DNA of 64,000 bases, from NCBI RefSeq assembly GCF_014137995.1, contig NZ_JACGWV010000002.1, positions 248,001 through 312,000 of the forward strand. The letters run 5' to 3'. The position numbers and the translations under genes are program-made. The DNA comes from Promicromonospora sukumoe (lineage in GTDB: Bacteria > Actinomycetota > Actinomycetes > Actinomycetales > Cellulomonadaceae). The number at the start of each line of letters is the position of its first letter. Positions within the stretch are counted from its first letter, which is position 1. Below, piece by piece: positions 7,918-16,155 of the stretch. The notes beneath the pieces were generated by a model that saw only the letters and a list, made by a program, of their open reading frames with translations, was not told the origin of the DNA and searched no databases.

Positions 7918-9531
7918 ATGGGGCCCGTGGAGCACCTGATCGACCCGCTGGTCGCAACGTTCGTGATCCTGTCCCTAGCCGTGCTCGGCTTTGCGACGAA
8001 CCGGGTGCCGCTCGTGATCGTGGCCCTCTTCGTCCCGGTGTCGTTGTGGGCGACCGGCGTCCTGCCGCTGGGTGAGGCCCTGGCCGGCTTCAGCGATCCG
8101 GTGGTCCTGTTCATCGCCACGCTGTTCGTGCTCAGCGCGGCCCTGGAGACCACGGGGATCACGGCGTGGATCGGGGCGCAGCTGGAGCGGTGCTCGTCGT
8201 TCGGGCGCACCGGGCTGCTCGCGACGATGGTCGGCGGCACGGCGCTCCTCGCGGCCGTCATCAGCATCAACGGCGCGGTCGCGGCGCTCCTGCCCGTCGC
8301 CGTCGTCGCCGCCGCGCGGGCCGGCATCGTGCCCTCGCGGATGCTGATCCCCGTGGCGTTCGCCGCGAGCGCGGGGTCGATGCTGACGCTCACCGGCACG
8401 CCGGTGAACGTCATCGTCTCCGAGGTGGCCGCGGACGCGGGCGGCCGGGAGTTCGGGTACTTCGAGTTCGCGCTGGTCGGGCTGCCGCTCGTCCTGGTCA
8501 CGATGGTCCTCGTCGTGACCCTCGGCCAGCGCCTCCTGCCGGAGCGCGCCCCCGAGCGGTTGGCCGACGTCGCCGCCGACCCGCGCGAACGCGTGCGCTC
8601 GTGGCAGGAGAGCTACGCCGCGGAGCTCGACGCGGCGCGCCTCTTCACGGGCACCACGGGTGTGGTCGAGGTGCTCATCGCGCCCCGCTCGACCCTGATC
8701 GGGCGTCGTGTCAGCCCCGGCATGACGACGCGGGACGAGGACCTCGTCGTCGTCGCGCTGCGCCGCGCCAGCGACCCGTCGGGCGGTTCCGACGCCTCCG
8801 CGTCGTCGGGGGCGCTGCCGCTGCAGGCCGGTGACTCCGTGCTGGTCCGCGGACCGTGGGAGGCGCTGCACCGCTACACCCGGTCGCCGGACGTCATCGC
8901 CGTCGAGGCCTCGCAGAGCCTGCAGCGCAGCGTGCCCCTCGGGCTCGGCTGGAAGCGCTGCCTCGGGGTGCTGGTCGCGACTATCGGGCTCCTCGCGACC
9001 GGCGCCGTCCCGCCGGTGATCGTCGGGCTGCTGGCCGCGGCGGCCCTCGTGCTGCTGCGGGTCATCACGGTCCCCCAGGGCCTGCGGGCGATCTCCTGGG
9101 ACACCGTGATCCTGATCGGCGCGCTCATCCCGCTGTCGGCGGCGTTCGTGTCCTCGGGCGCGGCCGAGGCGATCGCCGAGCTGGTGATGCGGCTGACCGG
9201 GAGTGGCTCCCCCTACTTCGCGCTGCTGGCGGTGTGCGCGCTCACGCTCGTGCTCGGGCAGTTCATCTCGAACGTGGCGACCGTCCTCGTCATGGCGCCG
9301 GTCGCGGTGTCCTTCGCGCAGACGCTCGACGTGAGCGTGCAGCCGTTCATGATGGCCCTCGCGGTGGTCGGGGCGGCCGCGTTCCTCACCCCGATCGCGA
9401 CGCCGGTCAACCTGATGGTGCTGCAGCCCGGGGGCTACCGGTTCGGGGACTACTGGCGGCTGGGACTGCCGCTGGCGCTCGTGTTCCTGGCGGCGGCCGT
9501 GTTCTACGTGCCGGTGGTCTGGCCGTTCTGA
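7918..9531 (+). CDS. SLC13/DASS-family permease with internal TrkA-C (RCK-C) domain
   Basis: A 537-residue membrane protein. Helices fill residues 5-205; a soluble segment (about 225-330) then carries a single TrkA-C-like domain with APRSTLIGRRVSP, VVALRR and LQAGDSVLVRGPWEAL, and helices resume to the end. Repeated SxNGAVAALLP and SNVATVLVMAPV hairpins match the Na-coupled or anion-transport signature of the ArsB/SLC13 superfamily. Such proteins carry dicarboxylates, sulfate or related anions; the cargo here is unknown. The start is the ATG at 7918 or the GTG at 7927. Transcription is divergent from the RclA-like gene across an 84-base gap, so shared regulation is possible. Confidence 0.8.
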   Translation: MGPVEHLIDPLVATFVILSLAVLGFATNRVPLVIVALFVPVSLWATGVLPLGEALAGFSDPVVLFIATLFVLSAALETTGITAWIGAQLERCSSFGRTGLLATMVGGTALLAAVISINGAVAALLPVAVVAAARAGIVPSRMLIPVAFAASAGSMLTLTGTPVNVIVSEVAADAGGREFGYFEFALVGLPLVLVTMVLVVTLGQRLLPERAPERLADVAADPRERVRSWQESYAAELDAARLFTGTTGVVEVLIAPRSTLIGRRVSPGMTTRDEDLVVVALRRASDPSGGSDASASSGALPLQAGDSVLVRGPWEALHRYTRSPDVIAVEASQSLQRSVPLGLGWKRCLGVLVATIGLLATGAVPPVIVGLLAAAALVLLRVITVPQGLRAISWDTVILIGALIPLSAAFVSSGAAEAIAELVMRLTGSGSPYFALLAVCALTLVLGQFISNVATVLVMAPVAVSFAQTLDVSVQPFMMALAVVGAAAFLTPIATPVNLMVLQPGGYRFGDYWRLGLPLALVFLAAAVFYVPVVWPF

Positions 9532-9555
9532 CGGGGCTGCGGTGGATGCTCGGGT

Positions 9556-9605
9556 GGATCTTCAGCCGGATCTTCGGCCGGGTGCCCGGCCGGATCTTCA
9601 GCCGG
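9556..9605. terminator. Bidirectional hairpin built from GGATCTTCAGCCGG repeats
   Basis: GGATCTTCRGCCGG occurs at 9556-9569, 9568-9581 and 9592-9605. Between the second and third copies GGCCGGG (9576-9582) faces CCCGGCC (9585-9591). The region lies between convergent genes, so it can end both transcripts. The third copy contains the stop codon of the XRE gene (9598-9600), so these are reiterations of that gene's 3' end. Confidence 0.6.
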
Positions 9606-10449
9606 AGGTCGAGCGCAGCGTCTGCGCGCCGATGACGGAGAGCACCTGGAGCTTCTCGTAGCTCTCGCTGCCCGGGACGGCGGTGTAGACCATCAGAGCG
9701 TGGGCCTGCCCGGGATCGACGAGCCGCTGGCAGTTGAGCTCCAGCGCGCCGACCTCGGGGTGGACGAAGTGCTTGACCTCATGGGGATGGATGCCTATCT
9801 CGTGGTCGTCCCACACGCGCCGGAACTCCTCGTTGCTCTCCAGGAGCAGCCCGGCCAGGTAGGCGGCCCGGGAGTCGGGGCCGCGCAGCGTGACCAGACC
9901 ACGCAGGCCGGCGGCGTACATCCGGGTCATGAACGCGTGCTCCTCCGGGGCGTACAGGTCCCGGGCGCCCGGTTCGGTGAACCACCGGTACCCCAGACTG
10001 CGGGCCGGGCCGGTGTACCGGGTCGTGTCGCCGGTGAGCGCCACCCCCATCGGCGTCTGCCGCAGGGTCTCGCCCAGCTCGGTGACGATCTCCGCGGGCG
10101 TGTCCGCCAGCCGGTCGAGGATGCGCAGCAGCCCCGGGCTGATGTGCTCGCTGGACGAGCCCCGGGGCGGCGGGTTGTGCCCGGCGAGGCGGAACAGGTG
10201 GTCGCGCTCGTCGATCGACAGGTGCAGCCCTTGGGCGATCGACGCCAGCATCTGCGGCGACGGCTGCGGCCCGCGCTCCCGCTCCAGGCGGGAGTAGTAG
10301 TCCGCCGACATGTTGCACAGCGTCGCGACCTCCTCGCGCCGGAGCCCGCTGGTCCTGCGGCGCTGCCCACGCGGCATGCCGACGTCCTCCGGCTGCAGCG
10401 CCTCACGCCTGCTGCGCAGAAAGCCGGCCAGCCCGGTGCGGTCGATCAT
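9598..10449 (-). CDS. MmyB-like XRE-family transcriptional regulator
   Basis: A 283-residue regulator. Residues 8-80 form an XRE helix-turn-helix: FLRSRREALQP, then TSGLRREEVATLCNMSADYY as the recognition helices, then SRLERERGPQPSPQMLASIA. Residues 100-270 match the MmyB ligand-binding domain, a PAS-like fold first described beside methylenomycin genes; this type binds fatty acid-like ligands. It is divergent from an MFS transporter, and a twin repeat (10464-10494) lies in the shared promoter, so it probably controls that transporter. This is the usual arrangement for the family. Confidence 0.85.
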   Translation of the reverse strand: MIDRTGLAGFLRSRREALQPEDVGMPRGQRRRTSGLRREEVATLCNMSADYYSRLERERGPQPSPQMLASIAQGLHLSIDERDHLFRLAGHNPPPRGSSSEHISPGLLRILDRLADTPAEIVTELGETLRQTPMGVALTGDTTRYTGPARSLGYRWFTEPGARDLYAPEEHAFMTRMYAAGLRGLVTLRGPDSRAAYLAGLLLESNEEFRRVWDDHEIGIHPHEVKHFVHPEVGALELNCQRLVDPGQAHALMVYTAVPGSESYEKLQVLSVIGAQTLRSTSG

Positions 10450-10463
10450 CGCGCTCCCCCTTG

Positions 10464-10494
10464 TGGAGTACTGCCTCTTCTGGAGTACTGCCTC
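10464..10494. promoter_or_regulatory. Twin TGGAGTACTGCCTC repeat, probable operator
   Basis: TGGAGTACTGCCTC occurs at 10464-10477 and 10481-10494, 17 bases apart start to start. Each copy contains the palindrome AGTACT. They lie 15-45 bases upstream of the XRE start and on the side facing the MFS gene, as expected for a dimeric XRE protein bound to near-adjacent sites. Binding is inferred from position only. Confidence 0.55.
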
Positions 10495-10662
10495 GTTTCT
10501 ACCGGCTGCGCATCGGGTTAGCCACGGCCCGGCGATCCCCCTTTACGCCTCTCGGAGCGAGGAGGTGACAGGGCCAGCCTGTGATCGGGAGGTCCTGGAT
10601 AGGTCTTCGCCGTCCGCCCAGGCTCGTTGCCACAGCCGACGTCGAACCTGAGGAGCAGCCGT

Positions 10663-12099
10663 ATGAGCCCGGTCCCTGAACCTGCCTCTGACCTTGTCCC
10701 CCGTAGTACCGATGCTCTGCCCGGTGCCCAGCCCGGTGCCCAGCGCACCGCCGGCCGGACGCGGAGCCCGTGGTGGGTGGTCGTCGGCGCCGGGACGGCG
10801 AACGCCGTCGGACCCCAGATGTACCTCGCCACCACCGGCATCTTCGTGCTGCCGATCGTGCAGGACACCGGCTTCAGCCGCACGACGGTGACGGGCGCCT
10901 ACTCGGTCGCCGCCGTCGGCATGGTGATCGGCCTGCTCCTCGTCAGCCGGCTCGTGGACCGCTACGCCGCGCGCTACATCCTCGTGCCCGGGTTCCTGCT
11001 GTTCGCGGCCTCGATGGCGACGATCGGCCTGGTCCCGGCGGTCGAGTGGATCTACTTCATCCCCTGCTTCTTCGTGGGCTTCTTCGGCGCCGGCACAGCG
11101 ATCCCCGCCTCCCGGGTGGTCGTGGGCTGGTTCGACAACAACCGGGCCCTCGCCGTCGGCGTCGTCACGGGCATCATCGGCCTGGGCGCCGCGCTCGGCC
11201 CCCTGCTGGCCGGGGCCCTGATCGACGGCGTCGGCTGGCGGCTGGCCTACGGCTGCATGGCACTGATCGCCGCCGTCGTGTCCGTCACGATGGTCACCTT
11301 GTTCGTGCGCGGCCGCGCCGAGCGGCACGTCCGCGGGCGACTCGTCCAGGAGACCCACGTCGGCGACCGGGACGTCAGCCTCGAGCTGCCGGGCCTGACC
11401 TTCCGTGAGTCGCTGCGCACCCGGCAGTTCTGGAACATCGCTCTCGGGCTCGGCCTGGTCGGCGTAGTCGTGATCGGCCTGCAGGTGCACCTCGTGCCGA
11501 TGATGACCGACCGCGGCCTGAGCCCCGACGAGGCGGCCCGGCTGCTGGTCGTCTTCGGCGTCGCCTCGCTGGTGGGCCGGGTCGTGGGCGGCGTCGTCAT
11601 CGACCGGGTCCACGGCTCGATCGTCGGACCGATCGTGATCCTCGCGCCCATCGCGGGCATGTTCTTCCTGCACCCGCCGTTCTCCACGGCCGCCGTCGCG
11701 GTCGCGTTCATCGGCGTCGCGTTCGGCATCGAGGGCGACCTGCTGGCCCTGCTCATCACGCGGTACCTCGGCATGCGCAACTTCGGCCGGATCATCGGCC
11801 CGATCCAGGCGATGTTCATCCTCGGCAGCGCGTTCGGGCCCCTGCTCCTCGGGCTGGGGTACGACGAGCTGGGCTCCTACGACCCGGTCATGCCGGTGCT
11901 GATGGGCGTGCTCGTGGTCGGCGCCGTGCTCATCGCGACGCTGGGCCGGTACGTCTACCCGGCCGTGGACGGCTTCGACCGGCTCGCCGCGCGCGACGAG
12001 CTCGCGGCCGCCGAGGTGCTGAGCGACATCGCCGAGAGCCAGGACTCCCCTGCCTCGTCCTCCCCGGCGGGGCGGGCGCGCTTCGAGGTCCGGGGCTGA
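10663..12099 (+). CDS. MFS transporter, OFA-like
   Basis: A 478-residue major facilitator protein with about twelve membrane helices in two halves joined by a charged loop (about 210-245). The segment PASRVVVGWFDNNRALAVGVVTG resembles the oxalate/formate antiporter branch, which exchanges small monocarboxylates or organic acids. Other recognisable parts are YAARYILVPGFLLFA in the first half and VFGVASLVGRVVGG in the second. GAGGAG before the ATG at 10663 fixes the start. It is divergent from the MmyB-like regulator and probably controlled by it. A perfect 20-bp stem terminator follows. The cargo cannot be read from the sequence. Confidence 0.8.
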   Translation: MSPVPEPASDLVPRSTDALPGAQPGAQRTAGRTRSPWWVVVGAGTANAVGPQMYLATTGIFVLPIVQDTGFSRTTVTGAYSVAAVGMVIGLLLVSRLVDRYAARYILVPGFLLFAASMATIGLVPAVEWIYFIPCFFVGFFGAGTAIPASRVVVGWFDNNRALAVGVVTGIIGLGAALGPLLAGALIDGVGWRLAYGCMALIAAVVSVTMVTLFVRGRAERHVRGRLVQETHVGDRDVSLELPGLTFRESLRTRQFWNIALGLGLVGVVVIGLQVHLVPMMTDRGLSPDEAARLLVVFGVASLVGRVVGGVVIDRVHGSIVGPIVILAPIAGMFFLHPPFSTAAVAVAFIGVAFGIEGDLLALLITRYLGMRNFGRIIGPIQAMFILGSAFGPLLLGLGYDELGSYDPVMPVLMGVLVVGAVLIATLGRYVYPAVDGFDRLAARDELAAAEVLSDIAESQDSPASSSPAGRARFEVRG

Positions 12100-12119
12100 C
12101 TCACACGCACCCGTGGGAC

Positions 12120-12166
12120 GACGGGCCGGCTCCGGACCATCTGGTCCGGAGCCGGCCCGTCTTTCT
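12120..12166 (+). terminator. Perfect 20-bp stem terminator
   Basis: Bases 12120-12139 pair without mismatch with 12142-12161, followed by CTTTCT. It ends the MFS transcript. On the opposite strand it also lies downstream of the oxygenase gene (stop at 12206), after two copies of an 18-bp element. Confidence 0.85.
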
Positions 12167-12205
12167 GGTGGCACTGGTCTTTCAGGTGGCGCTGGTCTGG
12201 CCGGC

Positions 12206-13387
12206 TCAGCGGGCGGCGACGTGGTCCTGGTACGCCGCGTTCCCGTCGCCCAGGGCGGCGATCAGACCGCGGAAGGCGAGGACGCCGTCGTCGACCGCCT
12301 CCTGCACCGCGCCGGGAACCTGGAGCTGGTAGCCGCGCGCCTTCGCCTCCCCGGCCGCGAGCAGCGGCAGCACGGAGGCGACGGGCGACTCCGGGATGCC
12401 GAGCGCCGTCGCGGCCTCGCCGTGATAGCGGCCGGCCAGGGCGTTGAGCAGGTCGCGCCAGCCCGCCGCGTCCATCGGCGACCGCGGCACGGCCGCGAGG
12501 TTGGTGGTCGCGGCGTCGAACAGGGCTCCGACCAGGGCCCGGCTGTTCTCGTCCGGCGCCTCGGACGTCGAGTCGACGAGGTCCAGCAGCTCACCGGCCT
12601 GCTCGTGGTTCCCGATGCCGAGGAAGAGCTCCTCGTCGAGGCCCAGCAGGTGGCCGACGTACCACCAGTACCGGTACAGCTGCGCCTGCTCCTCGCCGGT
12701 GAGCCGGTAGCCGATGCCCTCCAGGAACGTGAAGGGCACCACGGTGAAGTCGAGCCAGGTGCGCGCCGTGTCGGCCTGGTTGATCGGCACTCCCCAGCGG
12801 GCGGCGTCCCACCCGTGCGCGGTGGCGGAGGCCCGCACCCGCGCGTGCAGCAGGCGGACCTGGACCGTCTGCACGTAGCCGGGCGCGCCGTGCCGCAGAC
12901 CGCCGGGCAGCACCACCGACGCGTTCCACAGCCCGGTCTCGGCCAGCCGGCGCGGCGCCGTCGACGTCAGCCGGCCGGTCCCCACGAGCAGCCTCGCGAT
13001 CGCCGGGGACCGGTAGGTGTGCGCCAGCGAGCCGCCCGCGAAGGCGAGGCCGCGCCAGTGCGGCGGCACGGCGAGCGACGTCCGGTCCCCCGCGTCCAGC
13101 AGGTCGGACGCGACCCACCCGGGCACCGTCTCGACCTGGTCGAGCAGCGCGGCGACGCCGGGCGGAGCGTCCGGCACGCTCGCCCGGCCCTCGGCGAGGC
13201 CACGCTGGAGCGCCGCCCGGGCGGGGCGGCCGAGCGCGTCGAGCTCGACGACGACGGCGTCGGCCAGCGGGTCACCCGTCCGCACCTTCTGGACCATGAG
13301 GTCGACCCGGTCGCCGTGCCGGGCGCGAGCCGCGGCGAGGTTGACCAGGCGGTCGGGGGCTGGTGGGGCATTGTTCGAGAGGGTCAT
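12206..13387 (-). CDS. MpaB-family oxygenase (DUF2236)
   Basis: A 393-residue, largely helical protein of the oxygenase MpaB/latex-clearing protein family, heme-dependent or heme-like oxygenases. Visible family features are WRGLAFAGGSLAHTYRSPAI, ETGLWNASVVLPGG, the VRLLHARVRA helix with the His expected as an axial ligand, WGVPINQADTARTWLDFT, and YRYWWYVGHLLGLDEEL. It lacks a Tat or Sec signal, unlike secreted Lcp, so a cytoplasmic role is likely. The ATG at 13387 is preceded by GGATGGCGG. The substrate is unknown. Confidence 0.8.
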   Translation of the reverse strand: MTLSNNAPPAPDRLVNLAAARARHGDRVDLMVQKVRTGDPLADAVVVELDALGRPARAALQRGLAEGRASVPDAPPGVAALLDQVETVPGWVASDLLDAGDRTSLAVPPHWRGLAFAGGSLAHTYRSPAIARLLVGTGRLTSTAPRRLAETGLWNASVVLPGGLRHGAPGYVQTVQVRLLHARVRASATAHGWDAARWGVPINQADTARTWLDFTVVPFTFLEGIGYRLTGEEQAQLYRYWWYVGHLLGLDEELFLGIGNHEQAGELLDLVDSTSEAPDENSRALVGALFDAATTNLAAVPRSPMDAAGWRDLLNALAGRYHGEAATALGIPESPVASVLPLLAAGEAKARGYQLQVPGAVQEAVDDGVLAFRGLIAALGDGNAAYQDHVAAR

Positions 13388-13476
13388 GCCGCCATCCAAG
13401 CCACCGCGCCGGAGGACAACCACGGCCTGGTGATCCCCCTCTGCGGGGTGTTCTGCGGGCCGTGAGCCGTGCGGCC

Positions 13477-14391
13477 CTATCCGGCGGTCAGCCCGGAGTA
13501 GGAGTGCTTGCCGTTGATCACCAGGTTGACGAAGGTGAAGTTGAAGACCACGCACGCGTAACCGACCAGCACGAACCAGGCGGCCTTCCGGCCGGTCCAG
13601 CCGCGCGTGGTGCGGGCGTGGAGGTAGGCCGCGTACACGACCCAGATGATGAAGGTCCAGACCTCCTTGGGGTCCCAGCCCCAGTACCGCCCCCAGGCGC
13701 TCTCGGCCCAGATCGCCCCGCCGATGAGGGTGAAGGTCCAGGCCACGAAGCCGATGGCGTTGAGCCGGAAGGAGAGCGACTCCAGCGCGGTGGTGATGGG
13801 AACGTTGTCCAGCCAGCGCCACGCACGCCGGCCGGTGATCGGACCGTCGTGGTCGCGGGAGTCGCGCAGGAGCTGGAGCGACGCGATGAGGAAGCTGACG
13901 GTGAAGATCCCGGCGGCACCCACGGCGACGCCGACATGGACGACCAGCCAGTACGACTGCAGGGCGGGGAACAGCCCGGTGGCCGGGGTGTAGAAGGCGT
14001 TGACCGCGAGCACGAGGAACAGCGCCCCGGTACCCGCGACGAAGGTGCCGAGGAACCGCACGTCGCGGCGCAGGCCGAGCAGCACGAAGGCGAGCAGGGC
14101 GGCGCACGTCCCGACGAGCGTGAACTCGTACATGTTCGACCACGGGGTGCGGCCGGCCGCTATGCCGCGCAGCACCACGGCTCCGGTCAGCAGGCCGGTG
14201 GCCAGCCAGGTCGTGGACATGCCGATGGCCGCGGCGCGCCGGGGTGCCATCACCGAGGTCGCGCCGGTGAACGCGGGGGCCGCGCGTCGGTCGACCTGTC
14301 GTGACAGGTCGACGGCGAAGGCGACGAGTGCGATCACGAGCGCGGTGACCGTCGCCCAGACGAGGAGCACGCTCAGGGCAGAGATATCCAT
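13477..14391 (-). CDS. ccsB: c-type cytochrome biogenesis protein CcsB/CcsA
   Basis: A 304-residue polytopic membrane protein of the system II cytochrome c synthase. It carries the haem-handling WWD-like segment WGRYWGWDPKEVWTFIIW, the PWSNMYEF motif near helix 3 and conserved His residues in VVHVGVA and YLHARTT. With its partner ResB/Ccs1 it attaches haem to CxxCH proteins outside the membrane. GAAGGG lies before the ATG at 14391. ResB, CcdA and thioredoxin genes normally sit beside it, but here the neighbours are an MpaB oxygenase and a small membrane protein, so this copy is either detached from its operon or a second copy. Confidence 0.9.
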   Translation of the reverse strand: MDISALSVLLVWATVTALVIALVAFAVDLSRQVDRRAAPAFTGATSVMAPRRAAAIGMSTTWLATGLLTGAVVLRGIAAGRTPWSNMYEFTLVGTCAALLAFVLLGLRRDVRFLGTFVAGTGALFLVLAVNAFYTPATGLFPALQSYWLVVHVGVAVGAAGIFTVSFLIASLQLLRDSRDHDGPITGRRAWRWLDNVPITTALESLSFRLNAIGFVAWTFTLIGGAIWAESAWGRYWGWDPKEVWTFIIWVVYAAYLHARTTRGWTGRKAAWFVLVGYACVVFNFTFVNLVINGKHSYSGLTAG

Positions 14392-14599
14392 TCAGGGGTC
14401 CCTTCAAGGGGTCGCCCATGTTCGGAGCGCGGGGCGGCGAGCCGGAACTCAGGCAGATCAAGCAGGTGGACACCGCGCACGGACGCGCCATGGGCGCGCA
14501 CGCCTTGGCCCGCGGGCGCGGGCGGGCGTCGCGGGAGCGATTCCGTGCGGGGAGGCAGCGCCCTCGGTCAGCTGCTGACCAGGGCTGTCACCAGCCAGG

Positions 14600-15046
14600 T
14601 CACGACGGGGCGCCCTGGCGGTGAGGCGGCTTGCGGCACGAGGGAGCGTTCGACGTCGAACCGCTCACGTGGCCTATCTGCGGCACACACCCCAGGAGAG
14701 CGGATCCGGCGTCGTCGCCGGAAGCACGGTGAACGCGCCGGGTGACCAGGAGGACGCCGACCATGACCAGGGCACACAGGCACAGCAGGCTGATCGTGTC
14801 GTGGAGATGCGATCCGACGGTCTCCGCCGCGATGACGGAACCATCACCCAGCAAGGCTGACGGCATCTCGGCCGGCGCCTCGGCCGGCGCCACCGCGACG
14901 GCCGCCGACGACGTCGGGAGCTGCTCCGCGGCCCCGCCGAACAGCACGGTCAGCACGAGCAGGACGGCCACGAGCGCGCACCGCACGGCGCGCGAGCCTG
15001 CTCGACGTCGGACCGGGTTACCCATGATGGGAGACATCCTAGGCAC
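14600..15046 (-). CDS. Small membrane protein, possibly DUF6153-like
   Basis: About 148 residues if started at the GTG at 15046; in-frame ATGs at 15037 and 15025 are alternatives. There is an N-terminal membrane helix (VRCALVAVLLVLTVLFGG), an Ala/Pro-rich external loop, a HLHD motif, and a second helix LLCLCALVMVGVLLVTRR. The layout of helix, loop with His residues, Cys-containing helix and basic end resembles short actinobacterial DUF6153 proteins. Their role is unknown, though they often lie beside copper genes. The C-terminal 30 residues look unconserved. The copper-linked neighbours to the right fit a metal-related role, by inference. Confidence 0.45.
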   Translation of the reverse strand: MPRMSPIMGNPVRRRAGSRAVRCALVAVLLVLTVLFGGAAEQLPTSSAAVAVAPAEAPAEMPSALLGDGSVIAAETVGSHLHDTISLLCLCALVMVGVLLVTRRVHRASGDDAGSALLGCVPQIGHVSGSTSNAPSCRKPPHRQGAPS

Positions 15047-15125
15047 ACGCCTCGACGCCGACCGGCGGTCGTGCGGCCGCGTTGGGAGTGACCTTCGAGC
15101 GGGCTCGACGGTCTACCGTCGGGTC

Positions 15126-15194
15126 ATGGACAGGATGAGGATCGGCGAGCTGTCGCGGCGCAGCGGGATACCCGGCCCGGAGACGATCCGATGA
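15126..15194 (+). pseudogene. Remnant of a MerR-family regulator, now a 22-residue ORF
   Basis: ATG at 15126 encodes [20 protein letters not shown] plus two residues before TGA. The [13 protein letters not shown] part is the classic first helix and turn of a MerR-family DNA-binding domain, which normally continues 'xxTIRYYE' for about 100 more residues. The frame stops exactly at the next gene, with its TGA overlapping the YnfA ATG (ATGA). The likeliest history is a deletion joining the start of a MerR gene to ynfA. The leftover may now act as a leader coupling translation to ynfA. Confidence 0.6.
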
Positions 15195-15526
15195 GCGTCC
15201 TGTACTCGATCGGCCTGTTCATCGCTGCCGCGCTGTTCGAGATCGGCGGCGCCTGGCTGGTCTGGCAGGGCATCCGCGAGCACCGCGGCTGGGTGTGGAT
15301 CGGCGCCGGGGTGATCGCGCTGGGGATCTACGGCGTCTTCGCCAGCCTCCAGCCCGACGCGAACTTCGGCCGGATCCTGGCTGCCTACGGCGGCGTGTTC
15401 GTCGCCGGCTCCCTGGCGTGGGGCATGGTCGTCGACGGGTTCCGGCCCGACCGGTGGGACGTGACCGGTGCCCTGATCTGCCTCGTCGGCGTCGCGATCA
15501 TCATGTACGCGCCGCGATCCGCATGA
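15191..15526 (+). CDS. YnfA-family (UPF0060) small membrane protein
   Basis: A 111-residue protein with four membrane helices, matching YnfA in length and motifs: an [21 protein letters not shown] opening and a [20 protein letters not shown] central segment with the acidic pair. YnfA proteins are related to small multidrug resistance pumps and some export cationic compounds. The start overlaps the stop of the MerR remnant, so expression probably depends on translational coupling. In other genomes ynfA often sits with metal-responsive regulators, which agrees with the remnant. Confidence 0.9.
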   Translation: MSVLYSIGLFIAAALFEIGGAWLVWQGIREHRGWVWIGAGVIALGIYGVFASLQPDANFGRILAAYGGVFVAGSLAWGMVVDGFRPDRWDVTGALICLVGVAIIMYAPRSA

Positions 15527-15592
15527 CCACGGGCACGCCGTAGCGGCGGCGTCGCCCGGCACCGTGTCCGTTCCGTTACTGTTGGCCTCGCC

Positions 15593-16048
15593 ATGAGCCC
15601 GACGCGTCGCCCCAGCTCGCAGCTCGCCGGTCCCCGGCATGGGCTGGCGGGCGCCTGGACGGTCTTGCTCCTCGCGCTGGCGGTCGTCAGCGTGCACGTT
15701 CTGTGCAGCGTGCACCTGGACGAGCAGGCGCGGGGCGCCGGTCACTCGCACGCGGCGAGTGCCCTGGTCTCGGTCGACGAGGTGGCGGACGAGGCTGCGG
15801 GCGACGCCGTCGGCGCACCGGCCGTTCCGGAGCCGGCGGGCGGCGACTCGCACGGCTGCTCCGACCACCATCAGGCCACCGCGGAGTGCGACCCGGTCCT
15901 GCCCGTGCCCGCGGGCTCGGCGGTGCTGCCGGACCTGACCGTCCGGTGGCAGGTGCCCGAAGCGGCGCACCACGCGTCCCGGGTCGGGCCGAACGGAACC
16001 GTCGCGGCCGCACCGTCGCTGCACGCCCTGGGGATCTCCCGGACGTAG
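15593..16048 (+). CDS. His/Cys-containing membrane-anchored protein, possibly metal-binding
   Basis: A 151-residue protein with basic N-terminus, one membrane helix (about 20-38, AWTVLLLALAVVSVHVLCSV) and an acidic, Ala-rich external region holding GAGHSHAAS and DSHGCSDHHQATAECDP. The clustered His and Cys could bind copper or zinc, but no known family is recognised. TACTGT (15577-15582) sits ten bases upstream of the ATG, so the message may be nearly leaderless. A perfect 10-bp hairpin (16062-16087) follows. Neighbouring CopC, CtaG and CDF genes make a metal role plausible, by inference. Confidence 0.55.
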   Translation: MSPTRRPSSQLAGPRHGLAGAWTVLLLALAVVSVHVLCSVHLDEQARGAGHSHAASALVSVDEVADEAAGDAVGAPAVPEPAGGDSHGCSDHHQATAECDPVLPVPAGSAVLPDLTVRWQVPEAAHHASRVGPNGTVAAAPSLHALGISRT

Positions 16049-16061
16049 GCCACCACTCCCC

Positions 16062-16087
16062 GTCGACATCACCCCCTTGATGTCGAC
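16062..16087 (+). terminator. 10-bp perfect stem terminator
   Basis: GTCGACATCA (16062-16071) pairs with TGATGTCGAC (16078-16087) around a six-base loop. It separates the His-rich protein gene from the NlpC/P60 gene. A second, weaker stem (CCCC/GGGG flanked by GCGC) lies at about 16095-16120. Confidence 0.7.
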
Positions 16088-16155
16088 CGGTTTCGCGCGC
16101 CCCCGTCGGGGCAGCGCGTGTGGTCCTCCTTCCGATCTGAAAGGTCCCCGCTTTC

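Noticed and set aside
6505..9531. A long frame that seems to fuse antisense RclA sequence to the SLC13 permease
   Set aside because: The first 470 residues are antisense to the oxidoreductase; the permease starts at 7918.
12206..14491. A fused frame over the oxygenase and ccsB
   Set aside because: The N-terminal part lies in a wrong frame of ccsB; the oxygenase begins at 13387.
16049..16155. Possible c-di-AMP (ydaO) riboswitch before the NlpC/P60 gene, common in actinobacteria
   Set aside because: Region is short and holds two simple hairpins; the conserved riboswitch core is not visible.
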